From contig JARFRB010000033.1 of assembly GCA_029287455.1 (NCBI GenBank), positions 1-64,000 on the forward strand: a DNA stretch of 64,000 nt. Direction: 5' to 3'. Shown one piece after another: positions 52,581 through 61,695 of this stretch; positions within the stretch are counted from its first letter, which is position 1, and every line of letters starts with the position of its first letter. The notes under the pieces are model-generated. The model worked only from the letters and a program-made list of their open reading frames with translations. It was not told the origin of the DNA and ran no database searches. The position numbers and the translations under genes are program-made. Source of the DNA: Pelagibius litoralis. Lineage in GTDB: Bacteria; Pseudomonadota; Alphaproteobacteria; Kiloniellales; DSM-21159.

Positions 52581-53282
52581 TTAACTGGCCGCCGACCGGC
52601 TGACGAGCGTCCGGGTGTCTTCGCCGGACGAGAAATCGCTGTCCATCCAATCGCCGCGCAGCGAGCTGATTCGATCGAGCATATCGATACCCATGAGCCA
52701 GACGCGGCGTCTGCCTCTCTCGGTCGGCTGAACGTCGGCGGCGTGGCCCAAGAGTTTGCCAACGGCCTTTCCGAAGGCCTCGTCATCCGCCTCGACAAAG
52801 CGCGAAATCACCCCGTTCAAGGCCGACAGGAACGGCGAGGCGGAAGCCTTGCCGCTCGCCAACACACCCAGCAACTCATTGCTCGACGCACAGGCCAAGG
52901 AGGGCCACCCATGCAGCAGGACTTGGGCGGTTTCGCTCTCACGCGCCGTACCGCTGCCAAGCAAGGCCCGCAAACCGGCCGGCGCGACGTCCTCAAGCAC
53001 CGCGTCGAGCAGCAGGGCACGCCGCTCGCGGTCGGCGGTATCCTGTGTGCCCACGATCACCGGGGCGAAGGGCTTCAGCAGTTGCCGGCAATCGTCCGGC
53101 AAGCAGTCGTTCAGCGCGACGGCGTAGCCGCGAACCACCGGCGATGCGCAGATCGGGCGATCTCCATGGGCTTCACCAGCCAACTCCGCGACCAGCGACA
53201 TCACGCAAAGGCGCCGGGCCTCGCGCTCGCCGACGCAGGGAACCAGAACCACCTCTTCGAGCAGACGTTCCTGCAGCTTCAT
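52581..53282 (-). CDS. Conserved uncharacterised protein
   Basis: 233 residues, soluble, Leu/Ala-rich and mainly helical. A recognisable block, CVMSLVAELAGEAHGDRPICASP then YAVALNDCLPDDCRQLLKPFAPVIVGT, resembles a family of unknown function that I have seen in actinobacterial and proteobacterial proteins. I cannot name a domain with certainty. It is encoded 37 bases downstream of mreB in the same direction and may be co-transcribed with it. Start is ATG 53282 with a GGAG ribosome-binding site (GAGGAGATCACG) upstream. Confidence 0.75.
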   Translation of the reverse strand: MKLQERLLEEVVLVPCVGEREARRLCVMSLVAELAGEAHGDRPICASPVVRGYAVALNDCLPDDCRQLLKPFAPVIVGTQDTADRERRALLLDAVLEDVAPAGLRALLGSGTARESETAQVLLHGWPSLACASSNELLGVLASGKASASPFLSALNGVISRFVEADDEAFGKAVGKLLGHAADVQPTERGRRRVWLMGIDMLDRISSLRGDWMDSDFSSGEDTRTLVSRSAAS

Positions 53283-53319
53283 CGTGATCTCCTCTCACTT
53301 CCAAAGAGCGGTCTTCCAC

Positions 53320-54423
<1,104 letters not shown>

Positions 54424-54604
54424 TTAAGGCGACTGTCTCCAGCATCAAAAGGGGTATTCCTGTATGTCTTATTGGGCAGCACTCCCCGTCCGCCGCGAGT
54501 CTTTGCTGCCCCACACCCCTAAAAAGATAAAAGTTCGAAGATCTGGCCCATCGTGGGCTTTCCGCCCGGCAAAACCGCCCGCCCGCCAGGGCTCATCGGC
54601 GGTC

Positions 54605-55309
54605 TCACGCCACCGCCGTACGGGCGGGAGTGGCCTCCGCTAAACCACCGAATAAGCCTAGCATGCGTGCCCGCCAGGCCACGATGGGATCGTCATCCTC
54701 CAGAAGAGCTTTGGCGGAGGCGACCCGAGCCCATTGGAAGGCCCCAAAGACGATGTAATCGGCGAAGCTCGGCATCTCACCGCCAAGATAGGGCTGCTGG
54801 GATACGGTCATCCGCAAGGGCTGCAATGATGCACGGAATTGAGGAAGGCTCGCATCGGCCTCCGCGCCGAAAGCCTCCAGGGTACAGCCGAAACGCTTCT
54901 CGCGGGTTTCGCGGAAATAGGCCTTATCGCCTTCGTGCAGGATTTCGAATAGGTCCAGGAGGATCTGGCGGACGATGCCGGGGTGCAGAACGCTTTCGGC
55001 CCAGGATTTCACGAAGAAGGCATGTGCCGTACCCTGCGGCCCGCCCAGCAAAGCCGGCGCATCGGGATAGGCTTCATCCAGATAGACGGCGATCTTCCAG
55101 GAATCGACCACGACGCGCTCGCCGTCCACCAGCACGGGAATGGCACCTTGCCCGGAAAAGGCAATAACATCCTTCTCGGTGAACCGCCACGCCTCGGTTC
55201 GGAAATCCAGGTCCTTGTGCGCCAAGGCCATGCGCGCGCGCCAACCATGCGGGCTGAACAACACCGCGTCGTCCTGTCCGGCCAAGTCGTAAAGAACCCG
55301 CTCCACCAT
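54605..55309 (-). CDS. Glutathione S-transferase family protein (beta-etherase-like)
   Basis: 234 residues: an N-terminal thioredoxin-like domain (LYDLAGQDDAVLFSPHGWRARMALAHKDL, then IPVLVDGERVVVDSWKIAVYLDEAYP with the cis-Pro and the GSH-contacting Asp-Ser) and an all-helical C-terminal domain. The N-terminal Ser-Pro-x-x-W-R in place of a Cys or Tyr motif recalls LigE/LigF-type enzymes. Cytosolic; likely conjugates or cleaves ether- or halide-bearing compounds using glutathione. No pathway neighbours. Confidence 0.85.
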   Translation of the reverse strand: MVERVLYDLAGQDDAVLFSPHGWRARMALAHKDLDFRTEAWRFTEKDVIAFSGQGAIPVLVDGERVVVDSWKIAVYLDEAYPDAPALLGGPQGTAHAFFVKSWAESVLHPGIVRQILLDLFEILHEGDKAYFRETREKRFGCTLEAFGAEADASLPQFRASLQPLRMTVSQQPYLGGEMPSFADYIVFGAFQWARVASAKALLEDDDPIVAWRARMLGLFGGLAEATPARTAVA

Positions 55310-55523
55310 GTCCCGCTTCCTCCCCTCCCCGAGTCGCTCACCCTAACTCTGGCAGACCAGCAGCCACCGGGGAAGAGGGGCATCCAGTTGGCGCAATGTG
55401 AAAAACGGGAATAGTAATCAAGAGTCGCTGCGAAGGACGTAGACGGCGGCATTTCGGGCTTTCGCTGGCCTCGCCCCAAGAGTTGGAATAATATTCGAGC
55501 GTCGTCGGCGACATGCGAACATT

Positions 55524-57944
55524 GTGTCGAGCAGGCGAGGTGCGTCTTATTCCGTGCGGCGGGAGCGGCTGTTGGGAATTCTTCGGACAATTCTCTTTCT
55601 TGGGTGCATTGCACTCTTCACGTCCAGTTACGCCAACGCGCAGATGACGCCGCCCGCCGAACCGCAAGGGTGGAACGCGGAAGACACGGCGGAAACCCTT
55701 GGAGAACTCACGCCCGCCGAGCGCGCCGAACTCCTTTCAAGGCTGAGCGACGAGCAGGCGCGTGATCTGCTGCTGGCTTACCTCGGCACGCGCGGGGCTG
55801 GCGCCGATGGCCTGGCGCCCGAAAGCATGCTGACGGAGCTCAGCGCGCAATCCCAGACGATCCGGAAGAATCTCGACGCGCTCCTGGCCGAGTTCAAGAA
55901 CCTGCCCAGCGTTCCGTCCTTCGCCGTGGAAAAGCTTCTCGCCGGCCGGACACCGATCCATTTGCTGTGGATTGTCCTTGCGCTGGCCGGGCTTCACCTG
56001 CTCGGCACGGCCGCCGAGTGGCTATTTCGCCGCAAGACCTCCGAACAGTTCGAACAGCTAAGAGCGGCCGAACCAGAGGACCTGGGCGGAAAGCTGACGA
56101 CCCTGCTGACCTTGACGGCATTCCGTTTCATCGGGCTGGCGATTTTCGCGGTCGCCACACTCGCCGGCTTCTTCGTGCTGTATCAGGGGCATCAGCCAAG
56201 CCGCCTGCTGTTCATGACCTATCTCTTCGCGGTTCTGATCGTTCGTTTCGCCGACTTTTCCTCGCGCTTTCTGGTATCACCGGCAGCCCCGGATTTGCGG
56301 CTAATCCCGCTGGATGATGAAGCCGCCAAGCGTCTGCATAACCGGGTCGTGCTGCTATTCGCGATTGGCGCTTTCGGGTTTCTCGGGTGCAGCTTCTTCA
56401 ATCTTCTGGGCTTGGATCCCGAGCTTCATTCCTTGATGGTGACCCTTGTCGGCCTGGTGCTCAGCGTCGCCGCAATCATTTCCGTATGGCAGCTCAGACA
56501 GCCCATCGGCGCGCTAATGCTGCGCCCGAACGAGGCCGGGCGGCCCCCGGGGCCCCTTGTCAAACTCTTTGCGAGAACTTGGCACCTGCCGATTATCCTC
56601 TACATCGCCGGCGTCTTTATCGTCGCGGTCGTGAAGTCCTTGGCCAACCAACCGGTGGGGGCCGCCACCGCTCTCGCCAGCCTTTTCCTCATCCTCGCGG
56701 TGCCCATCGTGGACGCGGCCGTGGGCGCGCTGATCGACGCGCTTGGTCGGCGGACGAGCGAGAACCGGAAAGTAGCAAGCCAGGAGGAAGAGCCCCTCGA
56801 AGTTGAAGGCGAAGGTGAAGGTGAAGCCGAGAGCGAGGCCGAGGCCGTTGCCATGGCCGAGGAGCACGAAAATCTCGACTTTATCCGCATTCTGCGGCGG
56901 GCATCGCGGATCGTGTTGGCCCTGGTGGTGGTCCTGCTCTTCGCCAGCCTTTGGGGTGTGGACCTGCTCAGCCTCAGCCAGCGTGGCGTGGGCGCCGTGG
57001 TCATGCGCGTGGCGCTGGACATCGGTTTCACGCTGCTTGTCGCTTATGTGGCGTGGGAAGTCGTCCGCATTGGCATCGACCGACAGCTTGCCAAGGCACC
57101 CGGTGGTGGCGAGCCCGCGGAACGGGGCAGCGAAGGCTCCGGCGCCGGAAGCCGGTTATTGACGCTCTTGCCGCTGTTTCGCCGTTTCTTCCAGATCGCC
57201 ATCGCCGTGCTCGCCGCGATGATCATCCTCTCCGCGCTCGGGGTGGACATCGGCCCGCTGCTCGCCGGCGCGGGCGTGATCGGCCTTGCCATCGGTTTCG
57301 GGGCGCAGACCCTTGTGCGGGACATCGTCTCCGGCGTCTTTTTCCTGCTGGATGACGCCTTCCGGCTTGGTGAGTATGTCGACGTTGGCGACGCCAAGGG
57401 GACGGTAGAGGCCATCAACGTCCGCTCGCTGGTGCTGCGCCACCATCGCGGCCCGCTGCACACGATCCCCTTTGGCGAGATCAAGTACCTGACGAACTTC
57501 AGCCGCGACTGGGTGATCATGAAGTTGGAGTTCCGAGTGCCTTACGACACCGATATCCAGAAGGTGAAGAAGATTTTCAAGCAGATTGGCGCCGAGCTTC
57601 TGGATCACCCGCTCTATGGAGATAACTTCCTCGAGCCCGTGAAGTCCCAAGGCGTGATGCGCATGGAAGATTCCGCCATGATCCTGAGGGCGAAGTTCAT
57701 GGCCAAGCCGGGTACGCAGTGGCCCCTGCGCCGGGAGGTCTTCACGCGGGTTCAACAGGCCTTCAAGGAAGCCGGCATCGAATTCGCGCGCAAGCGCGTC
57801 GAGGTGGAACTGCCACCCGACCTCAAGCTCGACGAAGAGCAGGCCCGCAAGCTCGCCGAAGCCGCCGGCGCCGCCGCGGCCGCAGCGGAGGAAGACGAGA
57901 ACGCCCAACAGCCGCAAGGCACACCGAAAGCCGCGACGAGCTAG
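55524..57944 (+). CDS. Large mechanosensitive channel, MscS family
   Basis: 806 residues: a signal peptide (to about SYANAQ), a short periplasmic domain, around ten transmembrane helices, and an acidic Glu-rich linker (~425-455, with EVEGEGEGEAESEAEA). The MscS core follows with pore helix and beta domain GPLLAGAGVIGLAIGFGAQTLVRDIVSGVFFLLDDAFRLGEYVDVGDAKG, then the FGEIKYLTNFSRDW segment and the C-terminal vestibule. It releases solutes on hypo-osmotic shock. Start is a GTG at 55524 with no good ribosome-binding site; later in-frame starts would shorten the signal peptide. It ends 20 bases from the convergent glucan gene, a meaningful osmotic-stress pairing. Confidence 0.92.
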   Translation: MSSRRGASYSVRRERLLGILRTILFLGCIALFTSSYANAQMTPPAEPQGWNAEDTAETLGELTPAERAELLSRLSDEQARDLLLAYLGTRGAGADGLAPESMLTELSAQSQTIRKNLDALLAEFKNLPSVPSFAVEKLLAGRTPIHLLWIVLALAGLHLLGTAAEWLFRRKTSEQFEQLRAAEPEDLGGKLTTLLTLTAFRFIGLAIFAVATLAGFFVLYQGHQPSRLLFMTYLFAVLIVRFADFSSRFLVSPAAPDLRLIPLDDEAAKRLHNRVVLLFAIGAFGFLGCSFFNLLGLDPELHSLMVTLVGLVLSVAAIISVWQLRQPIGALMLRPNEAGRPPGPLVKLFARTWHLPIILYIAGVFIVAVVKSLANQPVGAATALASLFLILAVPIVDAAVGALIDALGRRTSENRKVASQEEEPLEVEGEGEGEAESEAEAVAMAEEHENLDFIRILRRASRIVLALVVVLLFASLWGVDLLSLSQRGVGAVVMRVALDIGFTLLVAYVAWEVVRIGIDRQLAKAPGGGEPAERGSEGSGAGSRLLTLLPLFRRFFQIAIAVLAAMIILSALGVDIGPLLAGAGVIGLAIGFGAQTLVRDIVSGVFFLLDDAFRLGEYVDVGDAKGTVEAINVRSLVLRHHRGPLHTIPFGEIKYLTNFSRDWVIMKLEFRVPYDTDIQKVKKIFKQIGAELLDHPLYGDNFLEPVKSQGVMRMEDSAMILRAKFMAKPGTQWPLRREVFTRVQQAFKEAGIEFARKRVEVELPPDLKLDEEQARKLAEAAGAAAAAAEEDENAQQPQGTPKAATS

Positions 57945-57964
57945 CTTCGATCGTTCAGCAGCGC

Positions 57965-59554
57965 CTAGGCGGGAAACTCAGGCTGGAACTGGTAGAGCCA
58001 AGTCTCCGTCAAGGGGCGATCCCCAAGGCGAAGATAAACGCGCATCTCCACCGGTTCGGCACCCTCGGCCGCAAGGTCGAATTGAATGCGCCACCTGCGC
58101 TTCGTATCCGGAACAGGCTCGTTGAAGACATAAGAGATTTCGCCGCGCGAGGTGCTGATCACCGCCTCCGGCTCGTCGTCGGGCCCAATCGCGTCGAGCG
58201 CTTCGCCCGCGAACTCCAGCATGAACTTTGTCACGCCCTCGGGCCGCGCCCGGCCGGGCTGCCCCCCTCGCCCAATCCGCGTCGCCGTGTTCACGGCCAC
58301 ATTTTCCGCCGGATAGGGTTCCTGGTCGACCCAGAACAAGCGGTAATTGAAGCTGTAGGCATTCCCTGCCACCGCGGGCGCCTTCGGAACCCAGAACGCA
58401 CCGATATTGTCGTGGATCTCGTCGTTCGTTGGGATCTCGACAAGCTGCACCGCACCCTCGCCCCATGGCGAAAGCGGCTCGCACCAAAGCGTCGGGCGCT
58501 TGTCGTAGTGCACGCCATCCAGATAGTGCTCGAAATTCCGGTCCCGCTGCAAAAGCCCGAAGCCACGCGGATTCTCGTCCAGGAAGCTGGAGGTGATCAC
58601 CCGGTCCGGATTATTAAGGGGCCGCCACAGACGCTCCCCGCCGCCGGTCCAGATCGCCAAGCCGTCGGAGTCATGAATCTCCGGCCGCCAATCCTCGCGG
58701 AAGCGGCGATTGTACTCGGCGTACCAGAACATCGAGACGATCGGCGCGATGCCAAGGCGATAGATGTCCTTGCGCAAGAAGATGTGCTGCTCCACCTCCA
58801 TCACCACCGCTTCGGTGCGGTGCAAGGAAAAGCGGTAAGCGCCGACGACACTCGGCCCGTCCAGCATAGCGCTGATGATGACCGGGTCCTCCGCGTTCTC
58901 CGCGGATTCGATATAGAACTCGGTGAAGTCGGGAAACTCCTCAGGCTGCGGTGCGGCCACGTCCACTGCCAGCCCCCGCGCCGACAATCCATACTGATTC
59001 AGTTCCCCAATCGCACGGAAGTAGGACGCGCCAAGAAACGCGATCCAGTCTTGCGTCTTCCAGTCGGAGCGTTTGCGGGATTCGTGCAGCTTGAAGCCCG
59101 CGAACCCTGAGTCGCTCGGCAACTGGCGGGCAATACTATCCTCGGGCATGTCGAAATAATCGGGCGAATACAGGATCTCGCGCGACCAGCCGCGCTCGAC
59201 CGCATGCATCTTCACTGCCTTGGGAAAGAAGTTGCCGAGGTGAAAGAAAGTCACCGGGAAAGCCGCCGGGCCTTCGCCGAACAAGGCCTTCGCCGTATCG
59301 AAACGGATCTTCCCATGGACCTCGTAATCGATGCGCGACACCACCTCGGGCATGGGCTGGTAAGGCGGCTGATAGGGACGCGTGGACATATCCCGCGCCC
59401 GGTCCACCAAGGCCTCGAATTCGAAGGGCTTTAGAGGCCCGAAATTCAGACCGGCCGCGCGCGCGCCGGCGATATCGAGTTGGCCCGAAAAGAGCAACGC
59501 GAGTGCGCTGGCCGCGCCGCCGCGAAGCAGGGTTCTACGCCCAAGATTTTTCAT
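57965..59554 (-). CDS. opgD: Glucan biosynthesis protein OpgD/OpgG (MdoG family)
   Basis: 529 residues of MdoG-family beta-sandwich protein with a twin-arginine-type signal peptide (NLGRRTLLRGGAASALALLFS), which argues for OpgD rather than the Sec-exported OpgG. Conserved segments include VSRIDYEVHGKIRFDTAKALF, FPVTFFHLGNFFP, SMFWYAEYNRRFREDWRPEIHDSDGLAIWTGGGERLWRPLNNP and YAFDKRP-like HYDKRPTLWCEPLSPWGEGAVQLVEIP. It modifies or branches the glucan chain made by OpgH in the periplasm. The ATG at 59554 is chosen because it places the RR motif near the N-terminus. OpgH is encoded at 29495, far away. Confidence 0.92.
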   Translation of the reverse strand: MKNLGRRTLLRGGAASALALLFSGQLDIAGARAAGLNFGPLKPFEFEALVDRARDMSTRPYQPPYQPMPEVVSRIDYEVHGKIRFDTAKALFGEGPAAFPVTFFHLGNFFPKAVKMHAVERGWSREILYSPDYFDMPEDSIARQLPSDSGFAGFKLHESRKRSDWKTQDWIAFLGASYFRAIGELNQYGLSARGLAVDVAAPQPEEFPDFTEFYIESAENAEDPVIISAMLDGPSVVGAYRFSLHRTEAVVMEVEQHIFLRKDIYRLGIAPIVSMFWYAEYNRRFREDWRPEIHDSDGLAIWTGGGERLWRPLNNPDRVITSSFLDENPRGFGLLQRDRNFEHYLDGVHYDKRPTLWCEPLSPWGEGAVQLVEIPTNDEIHDNIGAFWVPKAPAVAGNAYSFNYRLFWVDQEPYPAENVAVNTATRIGRGGQPGRARPEGVTKFMLEFAGEALDAIGPDDEPEAVISTSRGEISYVFNEPVPDTKRRWRIQFDLAAEGAEPVEMRVYLRLGDRPLTETWLYQFQPEFPA

Positions 59555-59789
59555 TGGTTCTCCGATGGCTCTCACGAAGTGAAATTTTACGTATACAATT
59601 GTAATGGGCCGGGTTTCTGTCAATGCCAGACCCACCAAGGGGCTCAAGGCACACCGGCGGGCGACCCTATTGTGCGGCGCCCCGTGCGCAAGCGTCACGG
59701 GGCGAGGTCGGGAAAAAGTCACGGGGGAGGCGTGGAGAGCAAGCCGGAGGGTGCTGGCGCAACAGCCTTACGGCAGCCGCCCGCCAGCT

Positions 59790-61376
59790 CTACGCGAAGG
59801 CGTCGGGCATGGAGTCCTTGCGCTTGGCAATAAACTCCAGCAAGGCCTCGTCGATGGCCGGGTCGATGCTTGGAGCCTCGTAGCTCTCCAGCATCTTCTT
59901 GTAGAGCCCATTGGCGCGCCTGGCAGCGTCCTGGGACCCTTCGGCCTCCCACTGTTCGTAGGAGTTATTATCGGCGGTCTTTGAGCGGTAGAAGGCGGTT
60001 TCGAAATTCGCCTGGGTATGGGCACAACCCAAGAAGTGCTTGCCGGGGCCGACCTCGCGGATCGCATCCATGGCCTGGCCGTTCTCGCTGGTATCGATCC
60101 CGCTGGCCATCACCTGCATCATTCCGAGTTGGTCGGCATCCATGACGAATTTCTCGTAGGAGCTCACCAGCCCCCCTTCCATCCATCCGGCCGAATGCAG
60201 CACGAAGTTGACACCGCCGAGCAAGGTCGGCAGCAGGGTCTGAGCACTTTCGTACGCGGCCTGGGCGTCCGGGGCCTTCGAACCGCAGAGCGAGCCACCC
60301 GAACGGAAAGGCACGCCCACGCGCCGCGCGAGCTGCGCCATACCATAGAGTGTCAGCGCCGGCTCCGGCGTGCCGAACGTGGGGGCGCCGGACTGCATCG
60401 ACATGGAGCTAGCGAAGGAGCCCATCACCACCGGCGCGCCCGGGCGCACAAGCTGTGCCAAGGCCATGCCGGCCAATGCCTCCGCCAAGCTCTGGATCAG
60501 AACGCCGGCCACCGTGCAGGGCGCCATGGCACCAGATAGAATAAAGGGCGTGCAGATCACCGCTTGATTATGACGGGCATAGGTCTTCAAAGCCCCCACC
60601 ATGGTGTCGTCCCAAACCATCGGCGAGTTCGCGTTGATCAGGCTGATCATCACGGTATTGTTCTCAACGAAGTCCTCCCCGAAGAGAATCTTCGCCATGG
60701 CGATGCTGTCGGCCGCCCGCTCAGGCGCAGTGACCGAGCCCATGAAGGGTTTGTCCGAGTAGCGCATGTGGCTGTAGATCATGTCGAGGTGACGCTTATT
60801 CACCGGGATGTCCGTGGGCTCGCAGACCGTACCGCCAGAGTGATGCATGGCCGGCGCCAAATAGGCGAGCTTCACGAAATTCTGGAAATCCTCGATCGTG
60901 GCGTAGCGCCGGCCACCATCCAGATCGCTCACGAAGGGCGGGCCGTAGACCGGCGCGAAGACCGTCGAGCCTTCCCCGATCCGCACGCTTCGCTCGGGAT
61001 TGCGCGCATGCTGGGTGAAGGCCTTCGGTGCGTTCTCGGTCACGAGCTTGCGGCACAGCCCCTTGGGAAAATGAACGCGCTGGCCCTGAACGTCGCAACC
61101 AGCATCGCGCCAGAGGGCCAAAGCTTCCTCGTCGTCGCGAAATTCGAGGCCGATCTCCTCCAGCACTTGGTCGGCCTTGTGCTCGATCGTCTCGATTTCA
61201 TCGTCGCTCAAGACCTGGAAGACGGGGATCTTCCGGGTGATATAGGGCAGCGCGTGAACGCCACCGCCCCGCCGCGCGGCGCGCCTTGCGTCGGCACCGC
61301 CCCCGCCACGCTGTCGGCGGCCGCGCCGCTCTCCCCCCTCGGCGGCAGTTTCGCTCTGGCTGGTCGAATCACCCAT
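59790..61376 (-). CDS. Trimethylamine methyltransferase (MttB) family protein, non-pyrrolysine
   Basis: 528 residues. After an Arg/Gly-rich ~40-residue N-terminus comes the MttB-type TIM-barrel: VLSDDEIETIEHKADQVLEEIGLEF, VFAPVYGPPFVSDLDGGRRYATIEDFQNFVKLA, GGTVCEPTDIPVNKRHLDM, and the C-terminal REVGPGKHFLGCAHTQANFETAFYRSKT. The frame contains no in-frame amber codon at the pyrrolysine site, so it belongs to the MtgB-like group that demethylates quaternary amines such as glycine betaine rather than trimethylamine itself. A corrinoid-protein partner is needed but none is encoded in the window. It is divergent from the flavoprotein gene at 61696. Confidence 0.9.
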   Translation of the reverse strand: MGDSTSQSETAAEGGERRGRRQRGGGGADARRAARRGGGVHALPYITRKIPVFQVLSDDEIETIEHKADQVLEEIGLEFRDDEEALALWRDAGCDVQGQRVHFPKGLCRKLVTENAPKAFTQHARNPERSVRIGEGSTVFAPVYGPPFVSDLDGGRRYATIEDFQNFVKLAYLAPAMHHSGGTVCEPTDIPVNKRHLDMIYSHMRYSDKPFMGSVTAPERAADSIAMAKILFGEDFVENNTVMISLINANSPMVWDDTMVGALKTYARHNQAVICTPFILSGAMAPCTVAGVLIQSLAEALAGMALAQLVRPGAPVVMGSFASSMSMQSGAPTFGTPEPALTLYGMAQLARRVGVPFRSGGSLCGSKAPDAQAAYESAQTLLPTLLGGVNFVLHSAGWMEGGLVSSYEKFVMDADQLGMMQVMASGIDTSENGQAMDAIREVGPGKHFLGCAHTQANFETAFYRSKTADNNSYEQWEAEGSQDAARRANGLYKKMLESYEAPSIDPAIDEALLEFIAKRKDSMPDAFA

Positions 61377-61695
61377 TGTCCCGGTCTTTCTTACTCGTCA
61401 CGCGTAGAGGCCTGTTTTCGGCCGCGTGCCTCGCCCGCGCTAGCGAGGCAGCGACAGGGAAACGCGCAATCGCGGCAGCCTTTCCGGGAGGCGCCGCCAC
61501 CTAGGGCAAGCACTGCGGCAAAAAGCGCCGGAAAGCTATACTGGCACAAGGCATGTCGGAATCCATGCGCGGCGTGTCGCAATCCGATTTGACCCCACCC
61601 CGCTCTTTCGCCAAGTTCGAGCGCATCCGCCAAATCGCGAGGATGCCGACGGGGTCGCTCGGACCTCGCCACCGCCTCAGTTTCGGAGAGTACGC
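61377..61695. promoter_or_regulatory. Divergent promoter region of mttB-like and dehydrogenase genes
   Basis: 319 bases between the start codons of the two divergent genes. It should hold both promoters. No small gene or strong palindrome stands out. One partial sigma-54 match near 61542 has a -24-like TGGCACA but no proper -12 element. Confidence 0.5.

Noticed and set aside
56800-56870. GAAGGTGAAGGTGAAG-like tandem repeat
   Set aside because: It is in frame inside the channel gene and encodes the acidic Glu-Gly linker; a coding low-complexity stretch, not a separate element.
61542-61557. Possible sigma-54 promoter upstream of the flavoprotein gene
   Set aside because: TGGCACA resembles a -24 element but the -12 position reads ATGT instead of TTGC, so the match fails at an invariant base.
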